A stretch of 64,000 nucleotides of DNA from Burkholderiales bacterium (GCA_030684405.1 JAUXYA010000005.1:1-64000), one strand, 5' to 3'; counted from the stretch's first letter, positions 1 through 9,680 are shown. The notes: generated by a model not told the origin, from the sequence alone. Numbers and translations are program-made.

Positions 1-141
1 GAGATGGTGATGCCGGGGGACAACATTTCGATCACGGTGGCGCTGATTCAGCCGATCGCGATGGAAGAGGGGCTGCGCTTCGCGATTCGCGAAGGTGGCC
101 GTACCGTCGGCGCCGGCGTCGTCGCCAAGGTTATCGAGTAA
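1..141 (+). CDS. tuf: Elongation factor Tu, C-terminal end (partial)
   Basis: The window opens inside an open frame whose last 46 residues are the end of EF-Tu domain 3: the MPGDN motif, the [11 protein letters not shown] segment and the [15 protein letters not shown] beta-hairpin before a TAA stop. EF-Tu carries aminoacyl-tRNA to the ribosomal A site as a GTP complex. Only the end is present, so the GTPase domain cannot be judged. It lies 5 bp before rpsJ, the usual tuf-S10 order in proteobacteria. Confidence 0.97.
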   Translation, partial: EMVMPGDNISITVALIQPIAMEEGLRFAIREGGRTVGAGVVAKVIE

Positions 142-146
142 AGAAC

Positions 147-464
147 ATGGCCACCTTGAAAAGTCAGAAAATCCGCATTCGCCTGAAGGCGTTTGACTAC
201 CGGTTGATCGACCAGTCGGCGCTGGAAATCGTGGAAACCGCGAAGCGCACCGGTGCCGTGGTCAAAGGACCGATTCCGTTGCCTACCCGCAAACAGCGCT
301 TCGACCTGCTGCGTTCACCGCACGTCAACAAGACGTCGCGGGAGCAGTTGGAGATACGCAGTCATTTGCGACTGATGGACATCATCGATCCGACCGACAA
401 GACGGTCGATGCACTGATGAAGCTCGATCTTCCGGCAGGCGTAGACGTAGAAATCAAGCTGTAA
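147..464 (+). CDS. rpsJ: 30S ribosomal protein S10
   Basis: S10 (NusE) sits in the head of the 30S subunit and also joins NusB in transcription antitermination. The 105-residue product is close to the usual 103 and carries the family core [17 protein letters not shown] and the N-terminal [14 protein letters not shown] strand. The start follows the tuf stop by 5 bp with little Shine-Dalgarno signal, which suggests coupling to tuf. It is the first gene of the S10 group, and an unusually structured gap separates it from rplC. Confidence 0.98.
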   Translation: MATLKSQKIRIRLKAFDYRLIDQSALEIVETAKRTGAVVKGPIPLPTRKQRFDLLRSPHVNKTSREQLEIRSHLRLMDIIDPTDKTVDALMKLDLPAGVDVEIKL

Positions 465-474
465 CCGTTGTGCC

Positions 475-538
475 GGGCGCAGTGGCGCCCACGTAGTTAA
501 ATATGGAAGTGCCGGCCAATTGAAGTCGGCGCCTTTTT
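475..538 (+). promoter_or_regulatory. Two tandem stem-loops in the rpsJ-rplC gap
   Basis: The 90-bp gap holds a perfect 6-bp hairpin (475-480 GGGCGC with 485-490 GCGCCC, loop AGTG). A second 6-bp stem follows (511-516 GCCGGC with 525-530 GTCGGC, one G-U pair), then GCC and five T at 534-538. The second resembles a weak intrinsic terminator or attenuator. In E. coli the L4-controlled attenuator lies before rpsJ. A control point inside the operon is an inference from structure only. Confidence 0.4.
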
Positions 539-554
539 AAAAGGTAATTAAAAC

Positions 555-1241
555 ATGAAGTTAGGACTGGTCGGCCGCAAAGTCGGCATGACGCGGATAT
601 TCACCGATGACGGAGACACCATCCCGGTGACTGTCGTCGATGTGTCGAACAACCGCGTTTCCCAAATCAAAACCCCCGAAACCGACGGCTATGCTGCCGT
701 GCAGCTTGCATTCGGCAAGCGTCGCCCCTCACGCGTGCGCAAGCCGTCTGCCGGACATTTTGCCAAGGCCGCCATTGAAGCCGGTCGCGTATTGCGTGAG
801 TTCCCGGTAGGCCCTGAGGTACTGGCGGACATGAAGATTGGGGCACCAATAGCCGCCACGATTTTCGAAGTCGGCCAGTACGTCGACGTCACCGGGGTGT
901 CGCAGGGCAAGGGCTTTGCCGGCGTCATCAAGCGCCACCATTTCTCTTCGAACCGCGCCAGTCACGGTAACTCGGTCTCGCACAACAAGCCGGGTTCGAT
1001 CGGCATGGCGCAGGATCCCGGTCGTGTGTTTCCTGGCAAAAAAATGGCTGGTCACATGGGGGCCGTCAAGCGTACCCAGCAATCACTGGAAATTGTGCGC
1101 ATCGATGCGGAGCGCAATCTGCTTCTGATCCGTGGTGCCGTTCCCGGATCGCGAGGCGGTGATGTCATGGTGCGGCCTGCAGTTCGCGCCCGCCGTGTGG
1201 CGGCGGTCAAACAGGGCGGCAAAGCCGCCGCGGCGAAGTAA
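555..1241 (+). CDS. rplC: 50S ribosomal protein L3
   Basis: L3 is an early assembly protein of the 50S subunit whose internal loop reaches toward the peptidyl-transferase centre. The family signatures are present: the [16 protein letters not shown] start, [13 protein letters not shown] near residue 117, and the [15 protein letters not shown] / GKKMAGHMG loop. At 228 residues it is about 19 longer than E. coli L3. The excess is a C-terminal Ala/Lys tail ([10 protein letters not shown]). A reasonable AAGGT site precedes the ATG. Confidence 0.98.
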   Translation: MKLGLVGRKVGMTRIFTDDGDTIPVTVVDVSNNRVSQIKTPETDGYAAVQLAFGKRRPSRVRKPSAGHFAKAAIEAGRVLREFPVGPEVLADMKIGAPIAATIFEVGQYVDVTGVSQGKGFAGVIKRHHFSSNRASHGNSVSHNKPGSIGMAQDPGRVFPGKKMAGHMGAVKRTQQSLEIVRIDAERNLLLIRGAVPGSRGGDVMVRPAVRARRVAAVKQGGKAAAAK

Positions 1242-1252
1242 GGGCGCTGAGC

Positions 1253-1873
1253 ATGGAACTTAATGTAATCAACGAACAGGGTAAGCCGACGGCGAAGCTG
1301 ACGGCTTCCGATACCGCATTCGGGCGTGAATACAACGAGGCACTAGTCCATCAGGTTGTCACGGCCTACATGGCCAATGCCCGCAAGGCGACACGCGCAC
1401 AGAAAGATCGCGGCACCGTTTCTCACACGACCGCCAAGCCATGGCGCCAGAAGGGAACGGGCCGTGCGCGTGCCGGCATGTCGTCCAGCCCGTTGTGGCG
1501 TGGTGGCGGACGGATTTTCCCGAATACTCCGGACGAAAACTATTCGCACAAGCTCAACCGCAAGATGTATCGCGCGGGAATGATGTCGATCCTTTCCCAG
1601 TTGGCGCGCGAAGACCGGCTGGCAGTGGTTGATTCATTCACCATTGAGGCACCGAAAACCAAACTCCTGGCGACAAAGCTGAAAATAATGGGCATGGAGA
1701 GCGTGCTGATTATTACTGACAGCCTGGATGAGAATCTCCGGTTGTCTTCGCGCAACCTGCCCAACGTGATGATTATCGATGTTAACCATGCTGATCCGGT
1801 GAACCTGATCCGGCACGGCAAGGTGCTGATGACCAAGGGCGCGGTTGGCAAGATTGAGGAGTTGCTGGCATGA
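1253..1873 (+). CDS. rplD: 50S ribosomal protein L4
   Basis: L4 lines the exit tunnel and, in E. coli, represses the S10 operon. The 206-residue protein has the conserved loop with [14 protein letters not shown] (about residues 62-75) and the C-terminal Rossmann-like half with the [12 protein letters not shown] and GKVLMTKGA segments. Its TGA stop overlaps the rplW start in an ATGA junction, so translational coupling is likely. Confidence 0.98.
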   Translation: MELNVINEQGKPTAKLTASDTAFGREYNEALVHQVVTAYMANARKATRAQKDRGTVSHTTAKPWRQKGTGRARAGMSSSPLWRGGGRIFPNTPDENYSHKLNRKMYRAGMMSILSQLAREDRLAVVDSFTIEAPKTKLLATKLKIMGMESVLIITDSLDENLRLSSRNLPNVMIIDVNHADPVNLIRHGKVLMTKGAVGKIEELLA

Positions 1874-2196
1874 GCGCATTCAGTACTGAACGACTGGCCC
1901 AGGTTCTGCTTGCTCCGGTAATTTCGGAGAAGAGCACCCATGTTGGCGAGAAAAACAACCAGGTGGTCTTCCGGGTGGCGCGCGATGCTACAAAGCCCGA
2001 AATCAAGGCTGCCGTACAGGAAATGTTTGGCAAGAAGGACGAGGAACTCGAGATCCTGAACGTTCGTATTGTCAATGTTCGCGGCAAGGAAAAGCGCTTC
2101 GGCAAGTTTACCGGCCGTCGCAGTTCGTGGAAAAAGGCCTATGTCTCGGTTAAGCCGGGACAGGAGATCACCTTTGCTGAAGGGGAGGTGAAGTAA
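1870..2196 (+). CDS. rplW: 50S ribosomal protein L23
   Basis: L23 sits at the tunnel exit and docks trigger factor and SRP. The 108-residue product contains APVISEKST near the N-terminus and the [15 protein letters not shown] stretch near the end, both typical of bacterial L23. It overlaps rplD by 4 bp at its start and rplB by 1 bp at its TAATG end, so three genes are tightly coupled here. Confidence 0.97.
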   Translation: MSAFSTERLAQVLLAPVISEKSTHVGEKNNQVVFRVARDATKPEIKAAVQEMFGKKDEELEILNVRIVNVRGKEKRFGKFTGRRSSWKKAYVSVKPGQEITFAEGEVK

Positions 2197-3029
2197 TGCT
2201 GATCAAAGTCAAACCGACATCGCCGGGCCGTCGTGGCCTGGTCAAGGTCGTTACCCCCGGCCTGCATAAGGGCAAACCGGTTGCGAATCTGGTCGAGAGC
2301 CAGCCCAAGAAGGCGGGACGGAATGCGCATGGCCGCATCACGATGCGTCACAAGGGCGGTGGCCACAAGCAGCATTATCGGACTGTCGATTTCAAGCGGG
2401 CCAAGGACGCCATTCCGGCGAAAGTTGAACGGATCGAGTACGATCCCAACCGCAGTGCGCATCTGGCATTGCTGTGTTATGCGGATGGCGAGCGCCGCTA
2501 CGTGATCGCGACCCGCGGTCTGGCGGTTGGCATGCAGCTCATATCGGGATCCGAAGCGCCGATCAAGCCGGGCAACGCCCTGCCCCTTAGGAACATTCCA
2601 GTGGGCACCACGATCTGCTGTGTGGAAATGATGCCTGGCAAGGGCGCGCAGATCGCGCGTGCCGCCGGCACGTCGGTGCAGCTGCTTGCACGCGAAGGTG
2701 AATACGCGCAGCTGCGGCTGCGTTCCGGGGAAATCCGCAAGGTGCACGTGAATTGCCGAGCCACTATTGGCGAAGTGGGCAATGAAGAACACTCCCTGGA
2801 GTCGATCGGCAAGGCGGGACGTGTCCGCTGGCGCGGTATTCGCCCGACGGTCAGGGGTGTGGCGATGAACCCGATCGACCATCCGCACGGTGGTGGTGAA
2901 GGCCGGACGGCTGCAGCTCAGGCGCCGGTTAGCCCATGGGGCGTCATGTGCAAGGGTTACAAGACGCGTAAGAACAAACGCACCAGCGGAATGATCATTC
3001 GTCGCCGCAATGCGAAAGCCACGGCTTAA
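2196..3029 (+). CDS. rplB: 50S ribosomal protein L2
   Basis: L2 is a primary 23S rRNA binder needed for subunit association and peptidyl transfer. The 277-residue length is normal. The functionally essential [13 protein letters not shown] loop near residue 228 is intact, as are the RNA-binding [11 protein letters not shown] segment and the basic end [14 protein letters not shown]. The start overlaps the rplW stop by one base, which argues for coupled translation. Confidence 0.98.
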   Translation: MLIKVKPTSPGRRGLVKVVTPGLHKGKPVANLVESQPKKAGRNAHGRITMRHKGGGHKQHYRTVDFKRAKDAIPAKVERIEYDPNRSAHLALLCYADGERRYVIATRGLAVGMQLISGSEAPIKPGNALPLRNIPVGTTICCVEMMPGKGAQIARAAGTSVQLLAREGEYAQLRLRSGEIRKVHVNCRATIGEVGNEEHSLESIGKAGRVRWRGIRPTVRGVAMNPIDHPHGGGEGRTAAAQAPVSPWGVMCKGYKTRKNKRTSGMIIRRRNAKATA

Positions 3030-3038
3030 GGGGTAGAG

Positions 3039-3338
3039 ATGTCACGTTCCATCAAAAAAGGCCCGTTTGTAGATCACCACCTGATGCAAAAGGTGGAAAC
3101 CGCCCGCGCGGCTTCGGACAAGCGCCCTATCAAAACATGGTCGCGCCGTTCCACGATACTGCCGGATTTCGTCGGCTTGACGATCGCCGTTCATAACGGG
3201 AAGCAGCATGTTCCGGTTTATGTGACAGAAAACATGGTTGGCCACAAGCTGGGCGAGTTTGCGCATACCCGGGTTTTCAAAGGGCATTCGAAGGCTGGCG
3301 GCGACAAGAAGTCCTCCCCGACTCCGGCGGCCAAGTAA
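3039..3338 (+). CDS. rpsS: 30S ribosomal protein S19
   Basis: S19 forms a complex with S13 in the 30S head near the A site. The core is recognisable from [14 protein letters not shown] at the start and [23 protein letters not shown] in two adjoining blocks. It has 99 residues against about 92 usually. The extra part is a Ser/Lys/Pro tail ([13 protein letters not shown]), one of several low-complexity tails in this cluster. An AGGGGTAGAG site lies just before the ATG. Confidence 0.97.
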   Translation: MSRSIKKGPFVDHHLMQKVETARAASDKRPIKTWSRRSTILPDFVGLTIAVHNGKQHVPVYVTENMVGHKLGEFAHTRVFKGHSKAGGDKKSSPTPAAK

Positions 3339-3349
3339 GGTAAAACGAA

Positions 3350-3688
3350 ATGAATACGACAGCCAAACTGCACGGCGTCAGGCTTTCCGCTCAGAAGGGG
3401 CGTCTGGTCGCGGATCTGATTCGCGGCAAGACCGTGGAAAGCGCGCTTAACATTCTGAGTTTTTCGCCCAAGAAGGGCGCGGTGATCATCCGCAAGGTTC
3501 TGGAGTCCGCAATTGCCAATGCGGAACACAACGACGGTGCGGACATCGATGAACTCAAGATCACCAGCATTTTTGTGGAAAAAGGACCCGTCATGAAGCG
3601 CTTTTCGGCGCGAGCGAAGGGCCGGGGCGTACGTATTTTGAAGCCGACCTGCCACGTTTACGTGACTGTCGGCGACGGAAGGAAGTAA
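3350..3688 (+). CDS. rplV: 50S ribosomal protein L22
   Basis: L22 extends a beta-hairpin into the exit tunnel and takes part in 50S assembly and macrolide sensitivity. The 112-residue sequence shows [17 protein letters not shown], then SAIANAEHN and the hairpin region [11 protein letters not shown] near residue 86. Length and motif order match the family. It sits 11 bp after rpsS and 2 bp before rpsC in the S10 operon. Confidence 0.97.
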   Translation: MNTTAKLHGVRLSAQKGRLVADLIRGKTVESALNILSFSPKKGAVIIRKVLESAIANAEHNDGADIDELKITSIFVEKGPVMKRFSARAKGRGVRILKPTCHVYVTVGDGRK

Positions 3689-3690
3689 GC

Positions 3691-4443
3691 ATGGGTCAGA
3701 AAATTCATCCGATTGGCTTTCGACTGGCCTTCAATCGCAATTGGGCCTCGCGCTGGTATGCCAACAACAAGAACTTTGCCAGCATGCTTCTCGAGGACAT
3801 CAAGGTTCGCGATTACCTGAAACAAAGGCTGGCCCAGGCGGCGGTTTCGCGGGTAGTTATTGAGCGCCCGGCGAAGAACGCGCGCATCACAGTATTCAGT
3901 GCTCGCCCCGGCATGGTCATCGGAAAAAAGGGCGAGGACATTGAGCGACTCAAGGGCGATCTGCAAAAGATGCTTGGTGTTCCGGTGCACGTCAATATCG
4001 AGGAAGTGCGCAAGCCCGAACTGGATGCCCAACTAATTGCTGATTCCATTGTTCAGCAGTTGCAGAAACGGATCATGTTCCGTCGCGCCATGAAACGCGC
4101 GATTACCAACGCGATGCGTCTCGGAGCGCAGGGCATCAAGATTATGAGCGCAGGCCGTCTCAACGGCATCGAGATTGCACGGACCGAATGGTATCGCGAG
4201 GGCCGGGTTCCGTTGCATACCTTGCGCGCTGACATCGATTACGGATTTTCCGAGGCCAAAACCAGCTATGGCGTGATTGGCGTCAAAGTGTGGGTATTCA
4301 AGGGCGAAGTGATCGGCAAAAACGAGCATCCGGGGCTTGCTGCGGCAACTCCGGCGGAAGAACCCGCACCAGCGCCGGCTCGCAAGCCGCGCCGTACAAC
4401 TGCAAAAACAGGAGCAAAACGTGCTACAGCCAGCCAGGCGTAA
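3691..4443 (+). CDS. rpsC: 30S ribosomal protein S3
   Basis: S3 lies at the mRNA entry side of the 30S subunit. Its KH domain carries the GXXG loop [14 protein letters not shown], and the C-terminal domain has [14 protein letters not shown] and [15 protein letters not shown]. At 250 residues it exceeds E. coli S3 (about 233). The excess is an Ala/Pro/Lys/Arg tail with the repeated pattern [13 protein letters not shown]. The last 23 bp overlap the GTG-started rplP, so part of this tail is encoded in the same DNA as the L16 N-terminus. Confidence 0.97.
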   Translation: MGQKIHPIGFRLAFNRNWASRWYANNKNFASMLLEDIKVRDYLKQRLAQAAVSRVVIERPAKNARITVFSARPGMVIGKKGEDIERLKGDLQKMLGVPVHVNIEEVRKPELDAQLIADSIVQQLQKRIMFRRAMKRAITNAMRLGAQGIKIMSAGRLNGIEIARTEWYREGRVPLHTLRADIDYGFSEAKTSYGVIGVKVWVFKGEVIGKNEHPGLAAATPAEEPAPAPARKPRRTTAKTGAKRATASQA

Positions 4444-4837
4444 ATACCGCAAGGAGCAAAAGGGCCGGAACACCGGCGTTGCGACCCGCGGCAACAAGGT
4501 GAGCTTTGGCGAGTACGGTCTGAAGGCCATCGGCCGGGGGCGCTTGACCGCCCGTCAGATCGAGGCGGCTCGCAGGGCCATGACCCGGCATATAAAGCGT
4601 GGTGGCCGGATCTGGATCCGAATTTTTCCCGACAAGCCTATTTCGCGCAAACCAGCCGAGGTTCGCATGGGCAACGGCAAGGGGAATCCCGAGTACTGGG
4701 TCGCCGAGATCCAGCCGGGCAAGGTTCTTTACGAAATGGATGGTGTTAACGAAGTGATTGCGAAGGAGGCCTTCCGCCTTGCCGCGGCAAAGCTGCCCAT
4801 CGCAACAACGTTTGTCCACCGTCTGGTGGGAGGTTGA
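4421..4837 (+). CDS. rplP: 50S ribosomal protein L16 (GTG start)
   Basis: L16 helps shape the tRNA-binding corridor of the 50S subunit. The family starts [17 protein letters not shown], and this reading begins at a GTG at 4421 with AGGAG about 7 bp upstream, inside rpsC. The longer open frame upstream does not resemble L16, so GTG is the chosen start and gives 138 residues, the normal size. The [14 protein letters not shown] and [12 protein letters not shown] segments are conserved. The 23-bp overlap with rpsC implies coupling. Confidence 0.97.
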   Translation: MLQPARRKYRKEQKGRNTGVATRGNKVSFGEYGLKAIGRGRLTARQIEAARRAMTRHIKRGGRIWIRIFPDKPISRKPAEVRMGNGKGNPEYWVAEIQPGKVLYEMDGVNEVIAKEAFRLAAAKLPIATTFVHRLVGG

Positions 4838-4840
4838 TCC

Positions 4841-5026
4841 ATGAAAGTTAGTGAACTGCGGGGCAAATCTCCTGAAGATCTGCGTAAGGAATTGGAATCC
4901 CTGCTCAAGGCGCAGTTTTCCTTGCGCATGCAGAAGGCAACGCAGCAGTTGTCGAACACCAGCCAGCTTCGCAAGGTGCGCCGGGACATCGCGCGCGTCC
5001 GCACGGTGCTGGGAAACAAGGCTTAA
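4841..5026 (+). CDS. rpmC: 50S ribosomal protein L29
   Basis: L29 is a small two-helix protein next to L23 at the tunnel exit. The 61-residue product begins [18 protein letters not shown] and ends in the [12 protein letters not shown] helix, both family hallmarks. It starts 3 bp after rplP, and rpsQ follows immediately. Confidence 0.96.
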   Translation: MKVSELRGKSPEDLRKELESLLKAQFSLRMQKATQQLSNTSQLRKVRRDIARVRTVLGNKA

Positions 5027-5041
5027 TTGGCAGGGATCAAC

Positions 5042-5302
5042 ATGACTGAAGCTAATAAACGGACGCTGACGGGGCGTGTGGTCAGCGACAAGATGGACAA
5101 GACGGTGACAGTGCTGGTCGAGCGGCGGGTCAAGCACCCCCTTCTTGGCAAAATAATTATGCGTTCAAAAAAATACCACGCACATGATGCCAACGACGAA
5201 TATCGCGAAGGCGATATCGTGCTGATCGAAGAGTGCCGCCCGTTGGCCAAAACCAAGGCCTGGCAGGTGATCAAGCTTGTCGAGAAGTCACGGGGCGTTT
5301 GA
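5042..5302 (+). CDS. rpsQ: 30S ribosomal protein S17
   Basis: S17 is a primary 16S rRNA binder with an OB fold. Typical segments are [38 protein letters not shown] and [16 protein letters not shown] at 5027 abuts the rpmC stop, but the ATG at 5042 has an AGGGA site just upstream and gives 86 residues starting [11 protein letters not shown], the family-like start, so it was preferred. This is the last gene before the internal spc promoter. Confidence 0.95.
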   Translation: MTEANKRTLTGRVVSDKMDKTVTVLVERRVKHPLLGKIIMRSKKYHAHDANDEYREGDIVLIEECRPLAKTKAWQVIKLVEKSRGV

Positions 5303-5308
5303 AAGTTC

Positions 5309-5337
5309 TTGTATTTTAGGTGGGCAGGTAATATACT
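5309..5337 (+). promoter_or_regulatory. Probable sigma70 promoter of the spc group
   Basis: TTGTAT at 5309-5314 and TATACT at 5332-5337 are separated by exactly 17 bp in the 149-bp gap between rpsQ and rplN, the place where E. coli has its spc promoter. Four of six -35 bases and five of six -10 bases match consensus. No other gene occupies the gap. The start point would be near 5344, leaving a leader of about 108 nt. Confidence 0.65.
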
Positions 5338-5451
5338 GCTCGGCTGTATTTTTCGCTGCCTCTGGTTGGCGAAACCATGCCCGAACGGGCTCCAAGACTG
5401 ACTCTCTGCAGATGGGGGTCAAGTTGGTGATAAAGACAAGCAGGAAAAATC

Positions 5452-5820
5452 ATGATTCAGATGCAATCCATATTGGACGTTGCTGACAACACGGGTGCGC
5501 GTGCCGTCATGTGCATAAAGGTTCTTGGCGGGTCCAAGCGCCGTTACGCAGGCATCGGGGACGTTATCAAAGTCAGCATCAAGGACGCCGCTCCCCGCGG
5601 ACGCGTAAAAAAAGGCGAGGTCTATAACGCGGTAGTGGTGCGTACCGCTAAAGGTGTGCGTCGCAACGATGGTTCATTGCTCAAGTTCGACGGAAACGCA
5701 GCCGTACTGCTCAACCAGAAACTGGAGCCGATCGGGACCCGGATTTTCGGACCCGTCACCCGCGAACTGCGCACCGAGCGATTCATGAAGATCGTTTCCC
5801 TGGCTCCGGAAGTGTTGTAG
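5452..5820 (+). CDS. rplN: 50S ribosomal protein L14
   Basis: L14 bridges the subunits together with L19. The 122-residue protein begins [17 protein letters not shown] and contains the conserved [17 protein letters not shown] and [13 protein letters not shown] segments. It is the first gene of the spc group, with the promoter described at 5309-5337 upstream and a CAGGA site before the ATG. Confidence 0.98.
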   Translation: MIQMQSILDVADNTGARAVMCIKVLGGSKRRYAGIGDVIKVSIKDAAPRGRVKKGEVYNAVVVRTAKGVRRNDGSLLKFDGNAAVLLNQKLEPIGTRIFGPVTRELRTERFMKIVSLAPEVL

Positions 5821-5835
5821 AGGACGTATACGCAT

Positions 5836-6153
5836 ATGCGCAAAATCAGAAAAGGCGACGACGTAGTCGTACTTACCGGTCGAGATCGCAGCAAGCGCGG
5901 CACCGTGCTGCGCATTGTTGATGACGAGCGCCTGCTCGTTGAGGGTATCAACCGTGTGAAGAAGCACCAGCGGCCCAATCCGGCCAAGGGTTCGACCGGC
6001 GGCATTATCGACAAGGAGATGCCGATACATGTTTCGAATTTGGCCCTGTTCAATCCGGTTACGAAAAAAGCCGACCGGATCGGCATCCGTCAGCTGAAAG
6101 ACGGGCGCCGCGTCCGTTATTTCAAGTCCAATGGCGAAGTGGTTGATGTATGA
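5836..6153 (+). CDS. rplX: 50S ribosomal protein L24
   Basis: L24 initiates 50S assembly with a KOW fold. The KOW motif is visible as [21 protein letters not shown] at the N-terminus, followed by [12 protein letters not shown]. The 105 residues match the normal length. The TGA stop overlaps the rplE start as ATGA, so rplE translation is probably coupled. Confidence 0.97.
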   Translation: MRKIRKGDDVVVLTGRDRSKRGTVLRIVDDERLLVEGINRVKKHQRPNPAKGSTGGIIDKEMPIHVSNLALFNPVTKKADRIGIRQLKDGRRVRYFKSNGEVVDV

Positions 6154-6833
6154 GCACCGATAAAGACACCAAGAAGGCGAAGCCCGCCAAGGAACCGAAA
6201 GCTGCGCCGTCCAAGAAGGTGGCGAAGGAATCCAAGTCCGCTGCAGCATCCGGCGCCCAGGCCAAGCAGGGAAAGCCCGCTCGTCCGGCAGCACCGGCAC
6301 GTTTAAGCACGTTCTACAAAGAAAAGGTTGCTGCCGAACTGACCAAGAAATTCGGCTATTCCAGCCCGATGCAGGTTCCGAGGATCGAGAAGGTTGTCCT
6401 CAATATGGGTGTTGGCGAGGCGGTTGCCGACAAGAAGATCATGGACTACGCGGTTGGCGACATGACCAAGATTGCCGGTCAGAAGCCGCTGGTCACGAAG
6501 TCGCGCAAGGCGATTGCTAATTTCAAGATTCGCGAAGGTTACCCGGTCGGCTGCAAGGTCACCCTCCGCGGCGCCCGCATGTACGAATTTATTGATCGCC
6601 TGGTCAGCATCGCCTTGCCGCGGGTTCGTGATTTCCGCGGCATCTCTGGCCGCAGCTTTGATGGACGTGGCAACTACAACATGGGCGTCAAGGAACAGAT
6701 CATTTTTCCCGAGATCGAGTATGACAAGATCGATGCGTTACGCGGTCTGAACATTACGATTTCAACGACTGCAAAGTCCGATGAGGAAGCACGGGCTCTG
6801 CTGTCGGCGTTCAAATTCCCTTTCCGGAACTGA
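6150..6833 (+). CDS. rplE: 50S ribosomal protein L5 with an N-terminal extension
   Basis: L5 belongs to the 5S rRNP and contacts the P-site tRNA and S13. From about residue 50 the sequence is ordinary L5: [48 protein letters not shown] and [15 protein letters not shown]. Before it lie about 49 residues made almost only of Lys, Ala, Pro, Ser and Glu, giving 227 residues against about 179 usually. No ATG occurs at the normal start. The only ATG is at 6150, in an ATGA overlap with rplX, so the extension is probably translated. A GTG at residue 24 has no Shine-Dalgarno site. Confidence 0.95.
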   Translation: MSTDKDTKKAKPAKEPKAAPSKKVAKESKSAAASGAQAKQGKPARPAAPARLSTFYKEKVAAELTKKFGYSSPMQVPRIEKVVLNMGVGEAVADKKIMDYAVGDMTKIAGQKPLVTKSRKAIANFKIREGYPVGCKVTLRGARMYEFIDRLVSIALPRVRDFRGISGRSFDGRGNYNMGVKEQIIFPEIEYDKIDALRGLNITISTTAKSDEEARALLSAFKFPFRN

Positions 6834-6843
6834 GGAAAACCGT

Positions 6844-7149
6844 ATGTCCAAGCTTGCACTGATTAATCGTGAGCAGAAACGCCGCAAAACCGTGAAGAAA
6901 TTCGCGGCGAAGCGGGCGGAGCTGCAGGCGCTTGTTGACGATCAGAAACTTGCTCCAGAAGATCGTTACGAGGCCCGCCTGAAGCTGCAGAAGCTGCCGC
7001 GTAACGCGAGTCCGGTACGTTTGCGCAACCGCTGCGCGCTGACCGGCCGTCCGCGTGGGGTGTACCGCAAGTTTGGGCTGGCTCGGGGAAAGCTGCGCGA
7101 GATTGCCATGCGCGGAGAAATCCCGGGCGTAATCAAGGCTAGCTGGTAA
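6844..7149 (+). CDS. rpsN: 30S ribosomal protein S14 (long, zinc-free type)
   Basis: S14 lies in the 30S head. The ATG at 6844 gives [20 protein letters not shown] and 101 residues, the long form. The CxxC pairs of the short zinc-binding form are absent; the C-terminal block [19 protein letters not shown] has a single Cys. An in-frame start at 6781 would add residues unrelated to S14 and overlap rplE, so it was rejected. GAGGAAAACC precedes the ATG. Confidence 0.97.
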   Translation: MSKLALINREQKRRKTVKKFAAKRAELQALVDDQKLAPEDRYEARLKLQKLPRNASPVRLRNRCALTGRPRGVYRKFGLARGKLREIAMRGEIPGVIKASW

Positions 7150-7172
7150 GACAGGCTGCAGGAGAATTTTGC

Positions 7173-7568
7173 ATGAGCATGAATGATCCAGTTTCCGACA
7201 TGTTGACCCGCATCCGCAATGCACAGCAGGCGGAGAAGGTGTCCGTGTCAATGCCTTCGAGCAAGCTCAAGGTGGCGATCGCCAAGGTGCTGAAGGACGA
7301 GGGCTATATTGATGATTTTGCCGTGCGCGGCGAATCGGCCAAGCCAGAGCTTGAGCTCAACCTCAAGTACTACGCTGGCGCCCCGGTGATCGAGAAAATA
7401 GAACGCGTGAGTCGCCCCGGCCTGCGCATTTATAAACCCAGCCGTGACATTCCCCGCGTGATGAACGGCCTTGGTGTTGCCATCGTATCGACCTCTCAAG
7501 GGGTGATGACCGATCGCAAGGCGCGAGGCATGGGCATCGGCGGTGAAGTTCTCTGCATCGTGGCGTAA
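7173..7568 (+). CDS. rpsH: 30S ribosomal protein S8
   Basis: S8 binds helix 21 of 16S rRNA and, in E. coli, is the translational repressor of the spc operon. The 131 residues carry [18 protein letters not shown] at the start and the C-terminal signature [14 protein letters not shown] in the form [24 protein letters not shown] lies 8 bp before the ATG. Confidence 0.97.
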   Translation: MSMNDPVSDMLTRIRNAQQAEKVSVSMPSSKLKVAIAKVLKDEGYIDDFAVRGESAKPELELNLKYYAGAPVIEKIERVSRPGLRIYKPSRDIPRVMNGLGVAIVSTSQGVMTDRKARGMGIGGEVLCIVA

Positions 7569-7580
7569 CGGAGATCAGCC

Positions 7581-8114
7581 ATGTCCAGAGTCGGAAACAA
7601 CCCGGTGGAACTGCCGGAAAAGGTCGAAGTGGCAATTGCTGCCGACCGGATTTCAGTCAAGGGTCCGCTTGGCACCCTGGAGCAGTCGATTTCGCCGAAT
7701 GTACGTATCGAAAAAATCGACAAGCATCTTGAAATCAAGTTGAACAACGATTCACGCGAAGCGAATGCGTTCAGCGGAACCCTGCGCGCATTGGTTGCCA
7801 ACATGGTGCACGGCGTGAGCAAGGGGTTTGAGAAAAAGCTCAACCTGGTGGGCGTCGGGTACCGTGCGCAGGCACAGGGCGACAAGCTTAACCTGACCCT
7901 CGGTTTCTCACACCCTGTGGTGCATCAGTTGCCGATGGGCGTGAAGGCGGAGACTCCGACGCAGACCGAGATCATCATCAAGGGCGCGGATAAGCAGCTA
8001 GTCGGACAAGTGGCTGCCGATGTGCGGAACTACCGGCCGCCGGAGCCTTACAAGGGCAAGGGCGTGCGTTATGCCGATGAGCGCATTGTGCTCAAGGAAA
8101 CGAAGAAGAAGTAG
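7581..8114 (+). CDS. rplF: 50S ribosomal protein L6
   Basis: L6 supports the sarcin-ricin loop region where EF-G and EF-Tu act. The 177 residues match the family length. Visible hallmarks are [15 protein letters not shown], the [12 protein letters not shown] segment and the C-terminal signature [16 protein letters not shown]. It is placed between rpsH and rplR as in other proteobacteria. Confidence 0.98.
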   Translation: MSRVGNNPVELPEKVEVAIAADRISVKGPLGTLEQSISPNVRIEKIDKHLEIKLNNDSREANAFSGTLRALVANMVHGVSKGFEKKLNLVGVGYRAQAQGDKLNLTLGFSHPVVHQLPMGVKAETPTQTEIIIKGADKQLVGQVAADVRNYRPPEPYKGKGVRYADERIVLKETKKK

Positions 8115-8125
8115 GCGGACAGATC

Positions 8126-8482
8126 ATGTTTGAGAAAAAAGTAGAACGTATCCGGCGCGCGAAAAGCACGAGGGCCAAGATTGCCGAACTTAAGGCTGTG
8201 CGGCTTACCGTCTTCCGCTCCAACAGTCATATTTACGCCCAAGTCATCGATGCGAGCGGATCCAAGGTGATAGCGAGTGCATCGACCTCGGAGAAGGAAA
8301 TGCGTACTGCGAACCCCAAGGGCGGCAGCGCAGCGGCTGCAGCTGTAGTCGGCAAACGTATAGCCGAGAGGGCCAAACAGGCCGGTGTGGAGAAGGTGGC
8401 TTTTGACCGCTCCGGTTACAAATATCACGGCCGTGTGAAGGCGCTCGCGGAAGCGGCGCGTGAAGCCGGCCTCAAGTTCTGA
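8126..8482 (+). CDS. rplR: 50S ribosomal protein L18
   Basis: L18 binds 5S rRNA together with L5 and L25. The 118-residue protein has a basic N-terminus ([18 protein letters not shown]), the [16 protein letters not shown] strand pair and the end motif [20 protein letters not shown]. It starts 11 bp after rplF. Confidence 0.97.
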   Translation: MFEKKVERIRRAKSTRAKIAELKAVRLTVFRSNSHIYAQVIDASGSKVIASASTSEKEMRTANPKGGSAAAAAVVGKRIAERAKQAGVEKVAFDRSGYKYHGRVKALAEAAREAGLKF

Positions 8483-8493
8483 CGGAGCGGCGC

Positions 8494-9018
8494 ATGGCAA
8501 AAATGCAAGCAGGAAAGATGCAGACCGGCGAGGAACGTGGCGACGGGTTGCGCGAGAAAATGGTCGCGATCAACCGTGTCACCAAGGTTGTCAAGGGTGG
8601 CCGGGTGCTGGGCTTCGCTGCGCTGACAGTGGTCGGCGACGGGGACGGCGGCATCGGCATGGGCAAGGGCAAGGCACGCGAGGTGCCGGTTGCCGTGCAG
8701 AAGGCCATGGAGGAAGCTCGCCGCAAGATGGTCAAAGTGCAGCTTAAGGATGGCACGCTGCAGCATGCGGTGATGGGCCGTCACGGCGCATCAAAAGTCT
8801 ATATGCAACCTGCGTCTCAAGGCACGGGCATTATCGCAGGCGGTCCGGTTCGCGCGGTTCTGGAAGTTATGGGCGTGGCCAACATCCTAGCGAAATGCAT
8901 CGGTTCGACAAATCCGTACAACATCGTGCGGGCCACGATTAACGGGCTCACTGAAATGAACACCCCCGCCGAAATTGCCGCCAAGCGCGGAAAATCGGTG
9001 GAAGAACTGCTGAGTTAA
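8494..9018 (+). CDS. rpsE: 30S ribosomal protein S5
   Basis: S5 contributes to decoding accuracy and mRNA unwinding at the entry channel. The S5 signature [21 protein letters not shown] lies near residues 29-49, followed by the [19 protein letters not shown] helix and the C-terminal domain with [15 protein letters not shown]. At 174 residues it is a few longer than E. coli because of a Lys/Gly/Glu-rich N-terminus. Confidence 0.98.
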   Translation: MAKMQAGKMQTGEERGDGLREKMVAINRVTKVVKGGRVLGFAALTVVGDGDGGIGMGKGKAREVPVAVQKAMEEARRKMVKVQLKDGTLQHAVMGRHGASKVYMQPASQGTGIIAGGPVRAVLEVMGVANILAKCIGSTNPYNIVRATINGLTEMNTPAEIAAKRGKSVEELLS

Positions 9019-9020
9019 AC

Positions 9021-9224
9021 ATGGCGAAGACACAAGCTAATAATGGAGGCAAGACCATCAAGGTCACGCTGGTTCGCAGCCTGATCGGCACCCGACCCGA
9101 ACACCGCGCTTCCGTGCGCGGGCTAGGTCTGCGCCATCTGAATCACTCGGTCGAGCTCGTTGATACGCCCGCTGTGCGTGGCATGGTCAACAAAGTGGCC
9201 TATCTCGTTCGTTGCGAGGGATAA
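9021..9224 (+). CDS. rpmD: 50S ribosomal protein L30
   Basis: L30 is a small peripheral 50S protein. The family core is [20 protein letters not shown]-like here ([19 protein letters not shown]), then [13 protein letters not shown]. At 67 residues it has about 8 extra N-terminal residues (AKTQANNGG). The stop TAA at 9222-9224 is followed at once by the rplO ATG. Confidence 0.96.
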   Translation: MAKTQANNGGKTIKVTLVRSLIGTRPEHRASVRGLGLRHLNHSVELVDTPAVRGMVNKVAYLVRCEG

Positions 9225-9680
9225 ATGAAACTCAACAAAATCAAGCCCGCTGCTGGTGCAAAACACAGCAAGAAGCGCGTCGGGCGCGGTATCGGTTGTG
9301 GAATGGGCAAGACTGCGGGGCGTGGCCACAAGGGTCAAAAAGCGCGTGCCGGCGGTTTCCACAAGGTCGGCTTTGAGGGCGGACAGATGCCGCTGCATCG
9401 CCGTTTGCCGAAGCGCGGATTCAAGTCGCTCTCCGCAGGCGACACGGCCGAAGTGCGTCTCGATACACTGCAGAAAATCGCGGCGGACACCATCGATCTG
9501 GAGGCCCTTAAGAAGGCTGGCGCGGTGCCGCGTCAGGCCACCCGCGCCAAGGTCATCCTGGCTGGCGAAATTCAGCGCAAGGTTGCCCTCAAAGGCGTGC
9601 TTGCCACCAAGGGTGCGCGTGCCGCCATTGAAAAGGCGGGTGGCAGTGTCGAGCAGCCCGCAGAAAAAGCCGGGAGCTAA
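9225..9680 (+). CDS. rplO: 50S ribosomal protein L15
   Basis: L15 is a late-assembly protein that threads into 23S rRNA. The glycine-rich basic N-terminus ([21 protein letters not shown]) and [18 protein letters not shown] identify it. The 151 residues include a short Glu/Pro/Ala tail. It abuts rpmD with no spacer and lies 21 bp before the chosen secY start. Confidence 0.97.
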   Translation: MKLNKIKPAAGAKHSKKRVGRGIGCGMGKTAGRGHKGQKARAGGFHKVGFEGGQMPLHRRLPKRGFKSLSAGDTAEVRLDTLQKIAADTIDLEALKKAGAVPRQATRAKVILAGEIQRKVALKGVLATKGARAAIEKAGGSVEQPAEKAGS

